From an uncultured Collinsella sp. (GTDB taxonomy: Bacteria > Actinomycetota > Coriobacteriia > Coriobacteriales > Coriobacteriaceae): a stretch of 6,417 nt of DNA. The position numbers were made by a program, and so were the translations under genes. Location: positions 1 through 6,417 of the forward strand of contig URZB01000090.1 in NCBI GenBank assembly GCA_900552295.1, read 5' to 3'. The notes under the pieces are model-generated. The model ran no database searches, was not told where the DNA came from, and saw only the letters and a list, made by a program, of their open reading frames with translations. Numbering within the stretch: position 1 is the stretch's first letter; each line of letters opens with the position of its first letter. Below, in pieces: positions 1-4,489 of this stretch.

Positions 1-41
1 GAGCCTTATCGTCGGCAGCGTCAGATGTGTATAAGAGACAG
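1..41 (+). other. Illumina Nextera adapter and index (non-biological)
   Basis: Bases 9-41 are, letter for letter, the 33-nt Nextera read-1 transposase adapter. The last 19 bases (23-41, AGATGTGTATAAGAGACAG) are the Tn5 mosaic end used in tagmentation kits. Bases 1-8 (GAGCCTTA) sit exactly where the i5 index precedes that adapter and match, from memory, Nextera XT v2 index S521. This is untrimmed library sequence at a contig end, not a natural Tn5 insertion: there is no transposase, no second inverted repeat, and the index abuts the adapter as in a library molecule. Genomic DNA starts at base 42. Confidence 0.98.
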
Positions 42-231
42 TCCATCCTGCGGTAAACGCGCCGTTGGGCAGCGTCTGGTTGTATCCATAGACAAGGATC
101 GCCGCCACAATCACTACTAGCAGCAGGTCGAGCCAAACGTAGCTCATCAGGCGGCGCCACATATAGCTCCAGTTGATGGCGCGGGCGATGGAGGTGACGC
201 GTTTGGCCTCGGCGTTACGCGCGGCAGACAT
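42..231 (-). CDS. Sensor histidine kinase, N-terminal fragment (contig-truncated)
   Basis: An open frame starts at the ATG at 231-229 and runs 63 codons to the adapter junction. The protein begins MSAARNAEAKRVTSIARAIN and has one strong hydrophobic segment at about residues 33-50 (VWLDLLLVVIVAAILVYG) after basic and aromatic residues, then polar residues likely outside the cell. Basic N-terminus, first membrane helix and the start of an extracellular loop are what a membrane sensor kinase shows; no kinase motif lies within the window. The kinase call therefore rests on context: it directly follows an OmpR-family regulator and overlaps its end by 17 bp, a normal arrangement for translationally coupled regulator-kinase pairs. 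A G-rich stretch (GGGGTGGG) just upstream may serve as ribosome site. Another membrane protein is possible but less likely. The C-terminal part is missing because the contig ends, not because the gene is broken. Confidence 0.66.
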
Positions 232-994
232 AGCCCACCCCGCGCACGGTCTGGATGATGCGGGCGCCGCCGGCGTCCTCGATCTTGGCGCGTAGATGCG
301 CGATGTGCACGTCGACGTTGTTGGTGTCGCCCATGTATTCGTAGCCCAGCGCTTCGTGCGCGATGCGTTCGCGCGTGAGCACGGTCTCGGCATGCGCCAT
401 AAGCAGGGCGAGGACATCGAACTCGCGGGCCGTGAGCGCAATGGGCGAGCCGCCGACCGTGACTTCGCGGCGGTCGGGGTCGAGCGCAACCGAGCCCACG
501 GCGAGCGTGGCGGGGGAGAGCGAGGCGGAAACCTGGGTCGAGTCACTGACCGGGGGCATCGCAGTGGCGCCGACACCCGTGCCGCCTGCCGCGCCCGTCC
601 CGATGCCGCCAACGCCCGAAGCCGCCCGCACGGCCTCCGAGCGCTTCAACGCCACGCGGATCCGTGCGAACAGCTCCTCAATCGCAAACGGCTTGGTCAG
701 GTAATCGTCGGCGCCGGCATCGAGCCCGGCCACCTTGTCCATCACGGCATCGCGCGCGGTGACCATTATCACCGGCACATCCTTGTGCTTACGGACGCGC
801 CGCAGGACCTCCATGCCATTGAGCTGCGGCAACAGCACATCGAGCAGAATAAGATCGTAGTTGCGCTCCAGCGCCAGGTCCACGGCGGTGCGGCCATCGG
901 CGGCGTGTTCCACCTGGTAGCCCTCGTGCTCCAGCTCGAGCGTCACAAAGCGGGCGATTTTCTCCTCGTCCTCTACGATCAGGATCCGTGCCAT
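215..994 (-). CDS. OmpR/PhoB-family response regulator
   Basis: A DNA-binding response regulator of 259 aa. The receiver domain is residues 1-118, with acidic pocket E8/D9, phosphoacceptor D52 (in LILLDVLLP), T79 and K101 (in YLTKPF), so all residues needed for phosphorylation are present. The C-terminal winged-helix domain is about 166-259, with the typical LTAREFDVLALL, NNVDVHIAHLRAKI and VRGVGYV motifs, so it should bind DNA as a transcription factor. Family members are usually 220-240 aa; the excess lies in a Gly/Ala/Ser/Thr-rich linker at about 119-165. The start ATG has a run of G about 7 nt upstream and begins 18 bp after the DUF4342 gene; the end overlaps the putative kinase start. 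Phosphorylation by that kinase is inferred. The controlled genes are unknown, though autoregulation is common in this family. It is not assigned to a named system. Confidence 0.95.
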   Translation of the reverse strand: MARILIVEDEEKIARFVTLELEHEGYQVEHAADGRTAVDLALERNYDLILLDVLLPQLNGMEVLRRVRKHKDVPVIMVTARDAVMDKVAGLDAGADDYLTKPFAIEELFARIRVALKRSEAVRAASGVGGIGTGAAGGTGVGATAMPPVSDSTQVSASLSPATLAVGSVALDPDRREVTVGGSPIALTAREFDVLALLMAHAETVLTRERIAHEALGYEYMGDTNNVDVHIAHLRAKIEDAGGARIIQTVRGVGYVCRA

Positions 995-1012
995 GCGTGC
1001 CCCCGTCTGCGA

Positions 1013-1555
1013 TTACTTGTCGTCGTTCAGATTTTGCTTGATGTCGTCCGCGGCATCGGCGGCGTGATTCATAAGGTTGTTGATGCTGCCGGGCACGTCG
1101 CCGTCGCTGTCGATGCGGTAGCGCATGCCAAAGAACAGGCCAATCAGCATCAGCCAAATCGTAGCGCCCCAGGCAAACAGGGCGATGATGGGGATCAGGA
1201 TGGGGATGTTGAGGATGATCGCATCGCGGCGCGTGGCGATAAACTTGGTGTCCAGGCTCAGGCGGAAGAGCTTTTTGAGGTACTCCCATACGCTGTCCAT
1301 CTTCTTGGAGAAGTCGGTCTTTTCGCTCGACTTCTCGTAGGCGGCCTGCGCGGCGACCATCTCGGCTGAGGGCTCATCGACCGGCTCAGACTCGGTGGCG
1401 GCATGCGCTGATGTGGTCTGGGTCTTGCCCTGCGACTCGAGCCAAATGATGGCGTCCAAAACGTTGCCGTCGGCGGCGTCGAGCGCGGCCTTGGCATCGG
1501 TGTAGCTCACGTTGCACTTGGTGCGGATGGTTTCAACTTTTTCGAGGTCGTCCAT
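1013..1555 (-). CDS. UBA-like / DUF4342 membrane-associated protein
   Basis: A 180-aa protein of unknown function. Residues 1-43 resemble the small three-helix UBA fold as found at the N-terminus of elongation factor Ts: the pattern VSYTDAKAALDAADGNVLDAIIWL matches the helix-loop-helix with the conserved Ala-Leu...GD/N...AI.WL spacing. Residues 44-82 are a polar, acidic, probably disordered linker. Residues 86-148 fit DUF4342: an amphipathic start (VWEYLKKLFRLS), basic T-K...RR, then a hydrophobic segment (about 112-143, with proline-containing first half) that should insert in the membrane, ending in MRYRI. The C-terminus is charged. The start is set by GAAAGGA 6 nt before the ATG. It is first in the operon, 18 bp before the response regulator, suggesting that it modulates or is controlled by that system. 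UBA domains bind proteins in eukaryotes; a protein-binding role here is inference. Confidence 0.9.
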   Translation of the reverse strand: MDDLEKVETIRTKCNVSYTDAKAALDAADGNVLDAIIWLESQGKTQTTSAHAATESEPVDEPSAEMVAAQAAYEKSSEKTDFSKKMDSVWEYLKKLFRLSLDTKFIATRRDAIILNIPILIPIIALFAWGATIWLMLIGLFFGMRYRIDSDGDVPGSINNLMNHAADAADDIKQNLNDDK

Positions 1556-1673
1556 GACCTGTCCTTTCGTTCGATGGGCGCGACGCCAGGCGATCTGCCT
1601 GGGCGCGAGCGTTGCGTTCGGCGGCCTGCGTTGCGCGGCGCCGCCCCGCCCTTGGTCGAACTCTATAGTGCAG
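1556..1673 (-). other. Structured 5' leader of the DUF4342-regulator operon
   Basis: This G+C-rich stretch, transcribed leftward from the predicted promoter, holds no gene. Two hairpins are visible: arms 1620-1625/1640-1645 (GGCGGC/GCCGCC, 14-nt loop) and arms 1586-1591/1597-1602 (CCAGGC/GCCTGG, 5-nt loop). Neither is followed by a T run on the minus strand, so they are not terminators. The ribosome site GAAAGGA (1568-1562) is left free. Stem-loops of this size arise easily in such GC-rich DNA, so a regulatory role is uncertain. Confidence 0.35.
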
Positions 1674-1701
1674 GTTATAGATTAAGCGATTCTTGAGCCA
1701 A
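1674..1701 (-). promoter_or_regulatory. Predicted promoter of the DUF4342-response regulator-kinase operon
   Basis: On the minus strand a -35-like TTGGCT (1701-1696) is separated by 16 bp from a -10-like TATAAC (1679-1674), matching a housekeeping sigma-70/SigA-type promoter at 9 of 12 positions. It lies in an AT-rich island within otherwise GC-rich DNA and would start transcription near 1667, giving a leader of about 110 nt. A short dyad TCTTG-AGC-CAAGA (1691-1703) covers the -35, and GATTAA occurs at 1680-1685 and 1702-1707, exactly 22 bp apart. Both could be operator elements. Confidence 0.5.
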
Positions 1702-1800
1702 GATTAATGTTGGATGAGTTTTTGGGTAGCGGTGGGAAAAGTATTAGACCTCGATAGCGGGGGATGTGGTGCCGGTGCAAAACGGCGTCAAAGGTTGGTC

Positions 1801-1875
1801 GAGCAGGCGGTTTCTCCATTGATGTCCGCACGACATGTGACACTTACCCTGCCGCCCTGCTCTGCCGCGGAGGCA
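1801..1875 (+). other. Possible structured leader RNA upstream of the 79-aa protein gene
   Basis: GAGCAGGCGG (1801-1810) can pair with CCGCCCTGCTC (1852-1862), giving ten pairs with a single bulged base. The enclosed segment carries a small perfect hairpin, ATGTC-CGCAC-GACAT (1822-1836). A further small stem TGCC/GGCA (1863-1866/1872-1875) follows, and GCCG/CGGC (1772-1775/1783-1786) precedes it. The last stem ends 21 nt before the ribosome site of the downstream gene, the position of a cis-acting leader. The segment matches no riboswitch class that I recognise, and no T run follows, so any effect would be on translation. It holds no likely protein: the upstream in-frame extension of the next gene lacks a good start. 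Chance pairing in GC-rich DNA is a real alternative. Confidence 0.3.
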
Positions 1876-1913
1876 TGTACCCAAACAACGACCCTCTAAG
1901 GAGTTCGATATTG

Positions 1914-2153
1914 ATGAGTGACAACGCAAAGCATCTCGCAAAGAAGTGCGTTAAGGACGCGGGGCCGTGCCTCGCGCTGTGCGTAGCCGGCGCAGCGGTC
2001 GCGCTGCTGGCTTCTTTGGGGCCATTCGACGTGCTCCGAAGTGCCGTCTCTCTGCACGTTTGCATGGCCCTTGCCGGCGCCATGATGACCGGCGGCGTGC
2101 TCGATCTGGTTTTTTGGGTGCTTGACCCGTTTGGATGGAAGAACGAGGGGTAA
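1914..2153 (+). CDS. Small two-helix membrane protein of unknown function
   Basis: I do not recognise a family. The gene encodes 79 aa starting MSDNAKHLAKKCVKDAGPC. A basic N-terminus is followed by hydrophobic segments at about 17-36 and 43-70, separated by a short loop (GPFDVLRSAVS), and the chain ends in the polar tail DPFGWKNEG. It should therefore be a helical hairpin in the membrane. Four cysteines (12, 19, 23, 50) are notable for so short a protein. The frame stays open upstream to 1764, but the strong ribosome site TAAGGAG (1897-1903) fixes the start at ATG 1914, or possibly TTG 1911. It has its own leader, possibly structured, and lies 76 bp upstream of the metallophosphoesterase on the same strand, so both could share a transcript. 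The clear ribosome site makes it a likely real gene; no function is proposed. Confidence 0.72.
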   Translation: MSDNAKHLAKKCVKDAGPCLALCVAGAAVALLASLGPFDVLRSAVSLHVCMALAGAMMTGGVLDLVFWVLDPFGWKNEG

Positions 2154-2229
2154 GCCCTAAGGGCTGGAACGGTTGGCTTAGTGATCGTGCAGAATGCGGG
2201 CTAGCGACTTACAGGGAAGTGGTGATCCG

Positions 2230-2955
2230 ATGACGGTCTATGTGACGGGCGATATTCACGGCGGCGTCGACATGCAAAAGCTGCGCGACTGGGACCTTGG
2301 GGATAGTCTGACGAGCGACGACTATCTGATTATCGCCGGCGACTTTGGCTTTCCGTGGGATTTCTCTGCCGAAGAATGTGCCGACATCGCTTGGCTGGAA
2401 TCGCGTCCCTATACCGTGCTGTTTGTCGACGGCAACCACGAGCGTTTCGATCACTGGGCGGAGCGCCCCATGGAGTTGTGGCACGGTGGGCTGACGCAGC
2501 GCCTGTCGGACACCTCTCCCATACGGCGCCTGACGCGCGCCGAGGTTTTTGAGCTCGACGGCTCAACGGTCTTTACCATGGGCGGCGCCACGAGCGTGGA
2601 CAAGGAATACCGCATTCCGTATTCCAGCTGGTGGCCGCAGGAGCTGCCGGACGAGCGCAACTTTGAGGAGGCGCGGGCAAAGCTCGACAGCGTGGGCTGG
2701 ACGGTCGACTACGTGATCACTCACACCTGCTCTACGCGCATGCTTTCGTCCACGCTTTATCCAGCGTCCGGCTGGAATTGCCCCTCCGTTGATCGGCTTA
2801 CGGCATTTTTCGATGAGCTGGAAGACCGCTTGGACTACAAGCGCTGGTACTACGGGCATTTTCATCGGGATACCAACCCGGCCGAGCGTCACACCGTGCT
2901 CTACGACTGCATCGTTCGCTTGGGCGACGAACTCCAGCCCTGGGATGTTGCGTAG
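2230..2955 (+). CDS. Calcineurin-like metallophosphoesterase
   Basis: A 241-aa soluble enzyme of the calcineurin-like phosphoesterase superfamily, which uses two metal ions to cleave phosphomono- or diesters. All signature blocks are present in order: GDIHG (D8, H10), GDFG (D38), GNHE (N69, H70), the THT histidine (H165), and GHFH (H210, H212). There is no signal peptide or membrane helix, so it should act in the cytoplasm. The substrate cannot be read from sequence; relatives include nucleotide phosphatases, cyclic-nucleotide phosphodiesterases and nucleases, and this compact form is usually annotated only to family level. I chose ATG 2230 because AGGGAAG lies about 10 nt upstream and the GDIH strand begins directly after it; an upstream in-frame ATG at 2194 adds 12 unconserved residues. 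It ends 15 bp before the converging gluQRS gene. Confidence 0.93.
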   Translation: MTVYVTGDIHGGVDMQKLRDWDLGDSLTSDDYLIIAGDFGFPWDFSAEECADIAWLESRPYTVLFVDGNHERFDHWAERPMELWHGGLTQRLSDTSPIRRLTRAEVFELDGSTVFTMGGATSVDKEYRIPYSSWWPQELPDERNFEEARAKLDSVGWTVDYVITHTCSTRMLSSTLYPASGWNCPSVDRLTAFFDELEDRLDYKRWYYGHFHRDTNPAERHTVLYDCIVRLGDELQPWDVA

Positions 2956-2970
2956 AGGCGGGGTGGCTGG

Positions 2971-3981
2971 CTACTCGACCGTTACAGTGATGTTCTCCCG
3001 ATGCGCGCGGATGACGTCCCAGCTAAAGTGCTCGACCAGCTGCTCGGCGGTACGCGGCGTGGTGTCCGGCGCGATGCCTGTTTGCCCGGCGAGCCATCCC
3101 AACAGTGCCTCGGGTGTGCCAAAGCGGGTGCGGAGCTCGCCCAGGTCCAGATCGCGATCGCGCTTGGAAAGGCGGCGGCCGTCCGGTGACATGAGCAGCG
3201 GAATGTGCGCGTAGTGCGGCGTGGGCAGTCCCAGCAGATGTTGCAGATAGATCTGGCGCGGCGTGGAACCAAGCAGGTCGCATCCGCGTACGATCTCGGT
3301 GACGCCCATGGCAGCGTCGTCGACCACCACGGCCAGCTGATAGGCAAACACGCCGTCGCTGCGGCGCACCAAAAAGTCACCGCACTCGGTGGCGAGTGCT
3401 TCGCATTGGGCTCCGTACGTGCGGTCCACGAATTCGATCACGTCGCTGGCGAGGTCGTCGACGGTGGGCACGCGCAGGCGCGTGGCCGGAGCACGCAGGG
3501 CACTGCGGCGGGTGATTTCATCAGCAGAAAGACCTCTGCAGGCGCCGCGGTAGATGGGCGTGCCGTCGCTGGCGTGCGGCGCGCTCGCGGCGTGGAGTTC
3601 GGCACGCGTGCAAAAACAGGGATAGGTGAGGCCGGCGTCTTGCAGCTGGCGCAGGGCGTCCTCGTACAGATCCAGGCGATCGTGCTGGTAGTAGGGGCCT
3701 TCGTCCCACTCGAGCCCCAGCCAGGTCAGATCGTCAATCAGTTGAGCGGCAAGTTCCGGGCGCTTGCAGCGATCGTCCAGGTCCTCGATGCGCAGCACGA
3801 TGCTGCCGCCCTGGCTGCGGGCCGAAAGCCACGAGCACAGGCAGCTGAACACGTTGCCCAGGTGCATGCGGCCCGAGGGCGACGGGGCGAAACGGCCCAC
3901 GACGGTCGCGGGGGCGGAGGCGGGTGGCGGCGCTGGCGCGTCCGCGGCGGGCGTTGCTATGTTGCGTGTTTTGATATCCAT
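2971..3981 (-). CDS. gluQRS: Glutamyl-Q tRNA(Asp) synthetase GluQRS
   Basis: A truncated class I glutamyl-tRNA synthetase paralogue that activates glutamate and attaches it to the queuosine base at position 34 of tRNA-Asp. Its 336 aa contain the catalytic Rossmann core only; the anticodon-binding domain of true GluRS is absent, which separates the two. Visible motifs are GRFAPSPSGRMHLGN (29-43, the HIGH-type signature), RIEDLDD (64-70), probable zinc ligands C122, C124, Y144 and C148, AYQLAVVVDDAAMGVTEIVRG (213-233) and the KMSKS-type LSKRD (271-275). The frame is open upstream to 4329, but that part is not protein-like and crosses a perfect hairpin. ATG 3981 is chosen because TATACT lies 7 nt before it and no ribosome site is present, which fits leaderless expression. 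The first 27 residues are an Ala/Pro-rich tail not typical of the family; GTG at codon 28 is an alternative start. Confidence 0.93.
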   Translation of the reverse strand: MDIKTRNIATPAADAPAPPPASAPATVVGRFAPSPSGRMHLGNVFSCLCSWLSARSQGGSIVLRIEDLDDRCKRPELAAQLIDDLTWLGLEWDEGPYYQHDRLDLYEDALRQLQDAGLTYPCFCTRAELHAASAPHASDGTPIYRGACRGLSADEITRRSALRAPATRLRVPTVDDLASDVIEFVDRTYGAQCEALATECGDFLVRRSDGVFAYQLAVVVDDAAMGVTEIVRGCDLLGSTPRQIYLQHLLGLPTPHYAHIPLLMSPDGRRLSKRDRDLDLGELRTRFGTPEALLGWLAGQTGIAPDTTPRTAEQLVEHFSWDVIRAHRENITVTVE

Positions 3982-3988
3982 GCGGACG

Positions 3989-3994
3989 AGTATA
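3989..3994 (-). promoter_or_regulatory. -10 box for leaderless transcription of gluQRS
   Basis: TATACT (3994-3989, minus strand) matches the sigma-70 -10 consensus at 5 of 6 bases and ends 7 nt before the ATG at 3981. Transcription would start at the A of ATG or one base before it, giving an mRNA with no leader. There is indeed no purine-rich ribosome site in this gap (CGTCCGC). Leaderless genes are common in actinobacteria. No good -35 is visible at 16-18 bp spacing, which lowers confidence. Confidence 0.5.
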
Positions 3995-4043
3995 GCGCGG
4001 GGCTTGGCAGGGAAGGCGTTGCCGCGCTCACAAGTTGGCGGCG

Positions 4044-4058
4044 GTGCGCATTGCGCAC
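4044..4058. repeat. Perfect 6-bp dyad GTGCGC-ATT-GCGCAC
   Basis: Two 6-bp inverted arms with a 3-bp centre lie about 50 bp upstream of the gluQRS -10 box, in the zone where a transcription factor could bind. It is short enough to arise by chance in GC-rich DNA, and no regulator with this site is recognised. Confidence 0.35.
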
Positions 4059-4117
4059 GGTGGGTTTGCGGCTCAAGGTCTCGATCGCTGCGTACCGACT
4101 TAGCCTCACAAACGACA

Positions 4118-4153
4118 GAAACCCCGGCAGCTCTTCGCAACTGCCGGGGTTTC
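4118..4153. terminator. Perfect 13-bp hairpin, terminator-like
   Basis: Arms GAAACCCCGGCAG (4118-4130) and CTGCCGGGGTTTC (4141-4153) pair without mismatch around a 10-nt loop. A GC-rich stem with A/T ends is typical of intrinsic terminators. Neither side has a full T run: rightward the stem is followed by CGCGG, leftward (minus strand) by TGTCGTTTGTG, which is moderately T-rich. It lies between two divergent genes, so it ends neither one. It could protect gluQRS from leftward read-through, end a small RNA, or be part of a dispersed repeat. The structure is certain; the terminator role is not. Confidence 0.5.
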
Positions 4154-4178
4154 CGCGGAAAAGGGGGACATGATCCTC

Positions 4179-4229
4179 GAGCGAACGGCAAAGGGGCAAA
4201 CCGTTTTCGCTCAACTGCTTTATGCCCCT
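4179..4229 (+). other. Hairpin with loop-to-downstream complementarity (possible pseudoknot)
   Basis: GAGCGAACGG (4179-4188) pairs with CCGTTTTCGCTC (4201-4212), ten pairs with a two-base bulge, leaving the 12-nt loop CAAAGGGGCAAA. Seven loop bases, AGGGGCA (4192-4198), are perfectly complementary to TGCCCCT (4223-4229), ten nt beyond the stem. This is the geometry of an H-type pseudoknot, or of two competing stems. It begins 25 nt after the 13-bp hairpin. The strand of any transcript is unknown; plus is given because the complementary segment lies downstream in that direction. Confidence 0.35.
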
Positions 4230-4279
4230 CGGCTGGCGGCTCAATCAGCGCGTGCCGCACCCACACAAAGCCGCTACAC

Positions 4280-4307
4280 CTGTGACAGAGCTGTGAAGTG
4301 GTATCTA
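4280..4307 (+). promoter_or_regulatory. Candidate activator-dependent promoter for the DUF2207 gene
   Basis: An extended -10, TG-G-TATCTA (4299-4307), is preceded by two CTGTGA direct repeats (4280-4285 and 4291-4296) whose starts are exactly 11 bp apart. Phased direct repeats in place of a good -35 are the layout of promoters activated by OmpR/PhoB-type regulators. Transcription would begin near 4314, with a leader of about 175 nt to the DUF2207 start. A weaker alternative -10 (GACAAT, 4450-4455) lies closer. The prediction comes from sequence only. Confidence 0.3.
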
Positions 4308-4327
4308 TTGCTGGCGCAGGCCATGCC

Positions 4328-4377
4328 AAGGAGTGTCCCAGATTGCCGGCAGATAAGGAACGTCCCCAGGTGCCGGC
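4328..4377. repeat. Two-copy imperfect 23-nt direct repeat, 27-bp period
   Basis: Copies at 4328-4350 and 4355-4377 share AAGGA, GTCCC and TGCCGGC, 17 of 23 positions identical without gaps. Each unit thus has two conserved blocks around a variable centre. The copies lie between the candidate promoter and the DUF2207 gene. They may be binding sites, or remnants of a dispersed repeat family. Confidence 0.55.
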
Positions 4378-4489
4378 CGCGGGCGTGACTTTCGTCCCGT
4401 TTGATACTCCGCTGGCCTAGATGTTCGTCATGTGCGCCCGTAAACGTGGGACAATGGCGTTGCTGGTATCACAGACAAAGGATGTGCCT

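Larger units (their letters stand above)
3982..4489. other. 508-bp intergenic region without a recognised gene
   Basis: It separates the divergent gluQRS and DUF2207 genes. No frame here has a convincing start with ribosome site and protein-like composition. It holds the gluQRS -10 box, a GTGCGC/GCGCAC dyad, two hairpins (4118-4153 and 4179-4212), a candidate promoter with 11-bp-phased repeats, a two-copy 23-nt repeat, and the ribosome site of the DUF2207 gene. No tRNA-like cloverleaf or CRISPR pattern was seen. The motif GTCCC or its complement GGGAC recurs (4165, 4335, 4362, 4394, 4448), which could mark repetitive extragenic elements, but only a genome-wide search would show that. Confidence 0.7.

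Noticed and set aside
23..41. Tn5 mosaic end as a sign of a natural transposon
   Set aside because: The adjoining bases are the full synthetic sequencing adapter and index, so it comes from library preparation.
296..1369. Long plus-strand open frame (357 codons) opposite the response regulator and DUF4342 genes
   Set aside because: It is a mirror of GC-rich codon use on the other strand: low complexity, rich in His/Arg/Val/Gly, no ribosome site, no recognisable domain, and opposite two well-supported genes.
1719..1747. Plus-strand promoter TTTTTG-N17-TATTAG for the 79-aa gene
   Set aside because: Only a partial -35 match; too weak to list, though some promoter is needed upstream of 1801 if the leader is transcribed.
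2153..2165. AGCCC-TAA-GGGCT dyad at the stop codon of the 79-aa gene as a terminator
   Set aside because: The stem is only 5 bp and no T run follows, so termination is unlikely.
2934..2970. CCAGCC/GGCTGG pairing between the converging phosphoesterase and gluQRS genes as a shared terminator
   Set aside because: A 6-bp stem with a 25-nt loop, inside coding sequence and without a T run, is within chance expectation.
3205..4173. Plus-strand open frame (322 codons) opposite gluQRS
   Set aside because: It lies antisense to a gene with clear catalytic motifs, has Ala/Gly/Arg/His-biased composition, and extends through the 13-bp hairpin.
3982..4329. 116-residue upstream extension of GluQRS in the same frame
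   Set aside because: Its composition is not protein-like for the family, it covers a perfect hairpin and intergenic repeats, and a promoter box lies just before ATG 3981.
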